From contig CAZLMW010000144.1 in NCBI GenBank assembly GCA_964560875.1, forward strand, positions 1 to 19,075: 19,075 bases of DNA. Direction: 5' to 3'. Below the pieces are notes generated by a model, which worked only from the letters and a program-made list of their open reading frames with translations, made no database searches and was not told the origin of the DNA. The DNA comes from CAZLMW01 sp964560875 (GTDB lineage: Bacteria > Myxococcota_A > UBA9042). Positions 16,101 through 19,075 of this stretch are shown one piece after another. Position 1 is the stretch's first letter, and every line of letters begins with the position of its first letter. The translations under genes were made by a program, and so were the position numbers.

Positions 16101-16278
16101 ACGGGGGAGCGACGGCGGGACGTGCATCGGGGTCGACTGCGGCCTTCGTCACAGTCGGTTTCGTGGCGGGCTTCTTGGCCGGGGCGCCGCCGCAGGCGAA
16201 CAGGAAGATCGCAACGAACATCGCGACGACGGGACGTGCCGGCATCGCGTTGACTTGAAAACGGGTCGTCGTAGCCAC
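13105..16278 (-). CDS. Non-catalytic M16-family partner lipoprotein with long helical C-terminal extension
   Basis: 1057 residues from GTG at 16278, 2 nt after the stop of the catalytic M16 gene, with GGAG 8 nt upstream (16287-16290). A lipoprotein signal ends at FLFACGG (Cys29). Residues about 63-510 are an M16 (insulinase/PMP) double domain. At the place of the zinc motif (about 126-130) the sequence reads DFTNQ, so HxxEH is absent. The C-terminal half keeps LRERKGLTYGVYS (358-370), the Arg/Tyr motif that the inactive subunit contributes in two-gene M16B peptidases. This fits a heterodimer with the neighbour. Residues about 525-1010 are a mostly helical region, partly HEAT-like (LRVEAARALRALDSAESMRALL; KVIAITALKTFGDVGSLRAL), unusual for M16 proteins. 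The last 45 residues are a Lys-rich tail with K-A-G-K-D/G pentads. Probable location: the periplasmic face or outer membrane. Confidence 0.87.
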   Translation of the reverse strand: MATTTRFQVNAMPARPVVAMFVAIFLFACGGAPAKKPATKPTVTKAAVDPDARPAVAPPSDVKFPVAQRFVVTFKGDPSENKPGLQVLAVPRQGLPTVFVRWVFPGGRTIEFGGGKGPRWPEGTIDFTNQMLTEGTRKHRGTAFAAALQAHGAQLSFSVLPDASIASGRVLSHQLQPYLGLVKEALTQPEFGGKAVSSLRKRWQAHLDTLSTRPRSIAGRVLNRVVYGAHHPYGSPGPTAASIRKIKSSHLKAAHRASFTIPGSTLIVVGDIDPGALIETVRNVFGKALDGRADKLPAVPPPHGDTTGCHVVDVPTAVQTVIMQGNPGPLRGDAGWAAVKVANQVLGGSASSRLFTVLRERKGLTYGVYSSLDGRLHAGDWSVVASTRTAKTDEAVAAIGQELALIRAQNASETELAAAKRKLGGGYVMSLSRGGAIAARIASQLLFKLPDDYWAKYVGQINAVTGEQVRGAANRFFGTKPVATVMVGNIGKIRPAIDRHCPRLILRDAQSKVLKVLVGGDSEMSDEARTKAFASWASDDAGLIPLGMYVRNAAHKLDNRADALAALLETGREQHIIQIGRTAKDWPSLSVPVLDRMMGAFKLAATPHDIKRALRAHAVVLDLLEPADHKPTVLVESDQLAARTAIAAWAFAGVTPETPSSDVKTLMKERLIPSDLVRLGAPSIAGLEALVSTSVLRVEAARALRALDSAESMRALLRGYRRSLVERRQLPDVQDLEVIGSLRGFQTALLLFDSHALQQSNASPESRATSAATIDMLRKVIDDMANTKSNEPRDRKSGRTVLQRDFDQFIRSFEALLQFPNADDRWWAARMLIENKGLVGLRLVLHGLRDDGNYSDPEHYTVDPKYAIGDLCRNQIAPLGRKNVQSLLLAELVGRHRVAKVIAITALKTFGDVGSLRALRTHYDTTKVSNILALPGHVTSKRLAESAVDVHAYLDEIEAERKAGRVTDEIAALHREFAFYTYDLTGIKLRSEVARRVRERLAATGHRAPTAKDKAGKGKAGKDKAGKDEAGTDKAGKGKPGAKNAKAAPKRAKKPAN
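13168..13242 (-). repeat. 15-bp tandem repeat encoding Lys-Ala-Gly-Lys pentads
   Basis: Five consecutive 15-bp units (13168, 13183, 13198, 13213, 13228) with consensus CTTACCCGCCTTGTC on the plus strand. They encode the lysine-rich end of the M16 partner protein. The second unit is the most diverged. Confidence 0.85.
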
Positions 16279-16280
16279 GG

Positions 16281-18137
16281 CTATTTCTCCGCCTTCTCGG
16301 GCGCGTCGGCTGCCGCGGGTTTGGGCGCCTCAGGCTTGGCTGCGGGCGCGGGTTTGGCTGACTTGGCTGACTTGGCTGCTTTCTGCGCGGCGGCTGCTTT
16401 CTTCGCGGCGGCTGCTTTCTTCGCGGCGGCTGCTTTGGCGGCGGCGTCCTTCGCAGCGGCGGCCTTGACAGCTTTGTCCGCCTTCTTAGCGGCCCGAGCT
16501 TCGGCGCGCTTGCGCTTGGTCTCTTCCCTGGCCTTCTTCTTCGCCTCTCGCTTGGCGCGTCGCGCCTCGGCCTTGGCCGCCTTCGCCGCCGCCCGTTTGG
16601 CCCTCAGTTGCTCGCGTTTGAGGCGCTTTTCCTCGGATTTGCGCTGTCTTTCGAGCTTCTTGGCGAGCGCTTTTTCAGCCTTCGCGACGTATTTGGGCTT
16701 GGCGCCAGCGCCCTTGATTGCCGCCATGCCCTTGGGCAACACGTCGAGCTCAACCTCCCGATCGAAGGTGAAGTATTTGCGGGTCACGCGAACGATGTCG
16801 TCCACCGTAACCGCCCGATACTTATCGAGGACGCGATTGAAGCCGTTCGCATCGCCGTAATACAGCTCGTGGCGGCACAGCGCGGCGGCACGGCGCGAGA
16901 AGCTCTCCAAGCCGAATACATAGCTGGCTTCGAACGAGACCTTTGCGCGCTGCAGCTCCGCGGCGCTGACCCCGTCGCGCCCGATCTTGTAGATCGTCTC
17001 GCGGGTGATCTTCTTGGCTTTGTCGAGCGCCTTGGCCCCGGGTTGAGAGAGTTCGGCGAAGATATGGAAGAGGTCGACGTCCCGCTGACCGTAGATACCG
17101 GCGAAGTGGCGGGTCGCCAGGCCGGTGTCCTTGGACAGCTTCTTGCGCAATCGCGCCGCATCGCCGCCGTCGAGCAGCTCCGAGAGAACCTCGATGGCGT
17201 AGGAATCAGGATGAGGCCGCGCCGGGATGCGCCAGGCGAGGTGGAACGCCGGCATCTTGCCGAGCCGCTCGGCGTACGTGTCGTAGACGTGAACGGCTTG
17301 CTGGGGTTCGGCGAAGCGCGCTTTCTTGATTTCAGCGCGCCGCTCGAGCTTGCCCATGTGTTTTTCGGCGAGTCGTTTGGCGTCGTCGAGGGTGATGTCG
17401 CCAACGAGCGCGAGCACGACGTTGTTGGGCGTGTAGTAGTGACGCCAGAACGCTTCGAAGGCCTCGAGTGGCGCGCCCTGGAGGTCGGCCATTGAGCCAA
17501 TGGTGCTGTGCGAAAGCTCCCAGGTTGTGAACGCCATCTTGCGCAGCTTGAGCCGCGACTCGGCGTACGGTCGATTGCCGTAGTTCTGCCGGCGCTCTTC
17601 CATCACCGTCTGGCGCTGGTTTTCGACGTTGGCCTTGTTGATCTTGAGCGACGCGAACCGCTCGGATTCCAGCCACAGCGCCAAATCGACGGCGCCGCGC
17701 GGGACGACCTCATAGTAGTAGGTGCGATCGATGGACGTGTTGGCGTTGAGCCGCGCACCGACCGCTTCCAGGGCCGAGAAGTGTTCCATCTTCCCGACCT
17801 TCGCCGAGCCCTGGAACATCATGTGTTCGAAAAAATGCGCCAGGCCGCTCTTGCCCTTGAGTTCGTCGCGCGCGCCGACGTCGACCATCAGGCCAATCGC
17901 GACCATGGGCGCGCTGGAGTCGGGCTGGACAACCACGCGCATGCCGTTGTCGAGAGTGAAGCGTTCGATTCGTAAAACATTTGATTTACGAGCACTTGCT
18001 GTCGTCTCTGAGACCTTCGGTGCGGCCGCTTTGGGGGCCGCTGAGCCGGCGACCGGCGCAGCAACAATGGCGAGCGCCGCGATACAGGCCGCGATCGCGC
18101 CCAGGGTTGGAACATTCGAGCGAAAGTATCGTCGCAT
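16281..18137 (-). CDS. M16-family zinc metallopeptidase (catalytic subunit) with Lys/Ala-rich tail
   Basis: 618 residues from ATG at 18137. The signal peptide (RRYFR, then a hydrophobic segment about 10-30, AxA-type cleavage) indicates export. The inverted zinc motif HFFEH is at 101-105 within GLAHFFEHMMFQGS, with the distal ligand Glu180 in ENQRQTVMEERR, the HxxEH-x74-E spacing of M16 peptidases. It should cleave short or unfolded peptides in the periplasm, pairing with the next gene product, which lacks these residues. The M16 part ends near residue 475. The remaining 140 or so residues are a highly basic, Ala/Lys/Arg-rich helix-forming tail (LKREQLRAKRAAAK; repeated AAAAKK) ending in a Pro/Ala stretch, not normal for the family. 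Bases 18138-18240 upstream show no strong promoter that I can identify. It appears to be the first gene of the M16-M16-HEAT-dapA set. Confidence 0.92.
   Translation of the reverse strand: MRRYFRSNVPTLGAIAACIAALAIVAAPVAGSAAPKAAAPKVSETTASARKSNVLRIERFTLDNGMRVVVQPDSSAPMVAIGLMVDVGARDELKGKSGLAHFFEHMMFQGSAKVGKMEHFSALEAVGARLNANTSIDRTYYYEVVPRGAVDLALWLESERFASLKINKANVENQRQTVMEERRQNYGNRPYAESRLKLRKMAFTTWELSHSTIGSMADLQGAPLEAFEAFWRHYYTPNNVVLALVGDITLDDAKRLAEKHMGKLERRAEIKKARFAEPQQAVHVYDTYAERLGKMPAFHLAWRIPARPHPDSYAIEVLSELLDGGDAARLRKKLSKDTGLATRHFAGIYGQRDVDLFHIFAELSQPGAKALDKAKKITRETIYKIGRDGVSAAELQRAKVSFEASYVFGLESFSRRAAALCRHELYYGDANGFNRVLDKYRAVTVDDIVRVTRKYFTFDREVELDVLPKGMAAIKGAGAKPKYVAKAEKALAKKLERQRKSEEKRLKREQLRAKRAAAKAAKAEARRAKREAKKKAREETKRKRAEARAAKKADKAVKAAAAKDAAAKAAAAKKAAAAKKAAAAQKAAKSAKSAKPAPAAKPEAPKPAAADAPEKAEK
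16287..16290 (-). promoter_or_regulatory. Ribosome binding site of the M16 partner gene, inside the upstream gene
   Basis: GGAG on the minus strand lies in the last codons of the catalytic M16 gene, 8 nt before GTG at 16278. It supports the GTG start and translational coupling; ATG at 16245 is the alternative. Confidence 0.55.
16374..16445 (-). repeat. 18-bp tandem repeat encoding Ala-Lys tail units
   Basis: Four consecutive 18-bp units (16374, 16392, 16410, 16428), consensus GGCTGCTTTCTTCGCGGC on the plus strand. They encode the A-A-A-A-K-K part of the catalytic M16 protein tail. The two middle units are identical. Confidence 0.85.
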
Positions 18138-18243
18138 CAACGGGTCCGTTTTAGCCCAATCACGTCATGCAGGCTTGTTGCAACGCGCACGAGGGTAACA
18201 CCGCGCACCGACCCGGTCGAATATGCGACCAAGCGACGCACCA

Positions 18244-18306
18244 GGGGTTCCGGGCAGGCCCGATTTGAAGTCGCTGACCGAGCGATAGGCCGGGTCCGGG
18301 CCACCC
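18244..18306 (+). repeat. 63-bp direct repeat, copy 1
   Basis: Identical to 19013-19075 at 59 of 63 positions. It begins GGGGTTCCGGGCAGGCCCGA and ends GGGTCCGGGCCACCC. It contains a small hairpin, CGGGC-AG-GCCCG. With copy 2 it brackets the transposase remnant; it may be an element end or a dispersed genomic repeat. Confidence 0.88.
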
Positions 18307-18433
18307 GAACCCGAACCCGAACGCGAATTCACACCCTCACGGGGTACCTCACCCCGAGAGGGGCGCCGATCAGCCGGCGTTGAGCAGGCTCGAGGAGAGA
18401 GTGGGTGTTCGCGTTTGGGTTCGCGTTCGGGTG
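18302..18433. repeat. 26-bp inverted repeat built on CCCGAA hexamers
   Basis: The left arm 18302-18327 and the reverse complement of the right arm 18408-18433 agree at 24 of 26 positions. The left arm is a short tandem array of CCCGAA ending in CGCGAA. The 80-bp interior contains another perfect hairpin (CGGGGT-ACCTC-ACCCCG). I see no gene in this stretch; frames across it give low-complexity products. Confidence 0.8.
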
Positions 18434-18474
18434 CTGATGCCCGCGGGGCGCTCGTGGGCGGGCGTCAGCGCACG

Positions 18475-18819
18475 ATGGACGTTCGCGGAGCCGGTCGCGT
18501 CGGCGACGGAGCGCAGTGGGCGACCATGATCCGCCGCAGGCGGGCCGTCGAAAACGAGTGCCACAACACCTTCGACCGCATCCTGCGTGAAGACGACCGG
18601 CCATGGGTGCGCGCCCCCGAGGCGATGGTCAACGTCATGCTGCTGCGCAGGATCGCCTACACGATCCTGGCTCTGCATCGTGTCCGGCGAGCCGCCTCCG
18701 ACGGCGAGCGACCGTCGTGGACCGCCGTGCTGCACAACCTCTACGTCGCCCTCATCACCGCGACGGCCACCACGATCGCCGGCCTGCGTCTGCCCATGGA
18801 GCCGCAGGCCACGAGCTGA
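18475..18819 (+). pseudogene. Transposase C-terminal remnant (DDE type)
   Basis: The frame ending at TGA 18817-18819 carries the C-terminal signature of DDE transposases: QWATMIRRRRAVENECHNTF, then REDDRPWV, then MVNVMLLRRIAYTILALHR. The Glu in VENECH corresponds to the third catalytic acid of such enzymes (Y/V-E-N-x-x-H pattern). Only about 115 residues are open (from ATG 18475); the N-terminal and central parts with the first two catalytic Asp are missing, and upstream bases are repeat DNA. It is therefore a non-functional fragment. I cannot assign the IS family firmly; ISAs1-like or related H-repeat transposases are closest by motif. Confidence 0.65.
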
Positions 18820-19012
18820 TCCGCCGGGGGCCGCCATCCGCCGTCGCGGCGGTGGGCGACACAGAACCGGGCCGAGTGCCCGTCGTCTCAACCGAGCGCC
18901 GGCTCGGGGAGGGCGACGTGCGCGCTCGGGCCGGCCGGGATAGCGAACGGCAGTGCGGCAGCACCCGCGGACCCTCGCGCCCCGCGAACTCCCTTCGAAC
19001 CTGGGGTTCCGG
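18820..19012. other. Non-coding DNA between transposase remnant and second repeat copy
   Basis: Very GC-rich sequence with short GC hairpins and no frame that I consider coding. Nothing identifiable apart from a partial GGGGTTCC duplication just before 19013. Confidence 0.5.
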
Positions 19013-19075
19013 GGGGTTCCGGGCAGGCCCGATTGGAAGTCGCTGACTGAGCGATAACCCGGGTCCGGGCCACCC
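19013..19075 (+). repeat. 63-bp direct repeat, copy 2 (runs into window edge)
   Basis: Second copy of the repeat at 18244-18306, with four substitutions, including GG to AC in the GATA segment. The window ends exactly at the CACCC that begins the CCCGAA array in copy 1, so the similarity may continue beyond the edge. Confidence 0.88.

Noticed and set aside
18370..18891. Minus-strand frames across the transposase remnant
   Set aside because: Low-complexity translation of the CCCGAA repeats and an antisense shadow of the transposase motif.

Overview
The window looks like a piece of a draft genome from a large-genome, GC-rich, myxobacterium-like bacterium (Myxococcota or a close relative). The indications are high GC in coding DNA, a giant lipoprotein with Dictyostelium-type CTDC repeats, myxobacterial disulfide repeats, a MopE-like motif and LamG domains, a Stp-type PP2C phosphatase with a long disordered tail, and a consensus sigma-54 promoter. 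A run of exactly 100 N marks an assembly gap inside a tandem repeat.

Layout. 1-220 (+): C-terminal end of a DegT/DnrJ/EryC1/StrS aminotransferase, convergent with and overlapping by 4 bases the stop of a secreted Cys-rich protein (217-1077, -). That protein follows an isovaleryl-CoA-dehydrogenase-type acyl-CoA dehydrogenase (1088-2281, -) in an apparent operon. Divergent from it is a 581-residue fusion of a DUF692/MbnB-type multinuclear iron oxygenase (MNIO) and its DUF2063/MbnC-type partner (2369-4114, +). The gene-free, comparatively AT-rich stretch 4115-4647 holds, on the minus strand, a complete transcription unit without an ORF: a consensus sigma-54 promoter, about 240 nt of structured RNA, and an intrinsic terminator. 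I read this as a sigma-54-controlled small RNA. A short remnant of a calpain-like peptidase domain follows (4648-4790).

From 4793 to 18137 everything is on the minus strand. In transcription order it runs: a catalytic M16 zinc peptidase (16281-18137), its non-catalytic M16 partner lipoprotein with a long helical extension (13105-16278), a HEAT-like repeat protein whose tail crosses the assembly gap (12233-13094), dapA (11343-12236), a PP2C phosphatase (9827-11191), and the giant Cys-rich/LamG lipoprotein (4793-9694). The first four are joined by 2-nt spacing or a 4-nt ATGA overlap, so they look co-transcribed and translationally coupled. The three envelope-type proteins each end in a lysine-rich low-complexity tail encoded by its own 15- or 18-bp tandem repeat. 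This shared theme across neighbouring genes is not explained by the domain annotations.

18138-19075 is a repeat-rich region. A 63-bp direct repeat (59/63 identical) brackets a C-terminal transposase remnant, and a 26-bp inverted repeat built on CCCGAA hexamers sits next to the first copy.

The most noteworthy points are the single-chain MNIO-partner fusion without a visible precursor peptide, the sigma-54-driven small RNA, and the trio of neighbouring envelope proteins with basic repeat tails. Identities come from motif recognition only; no searches were run.
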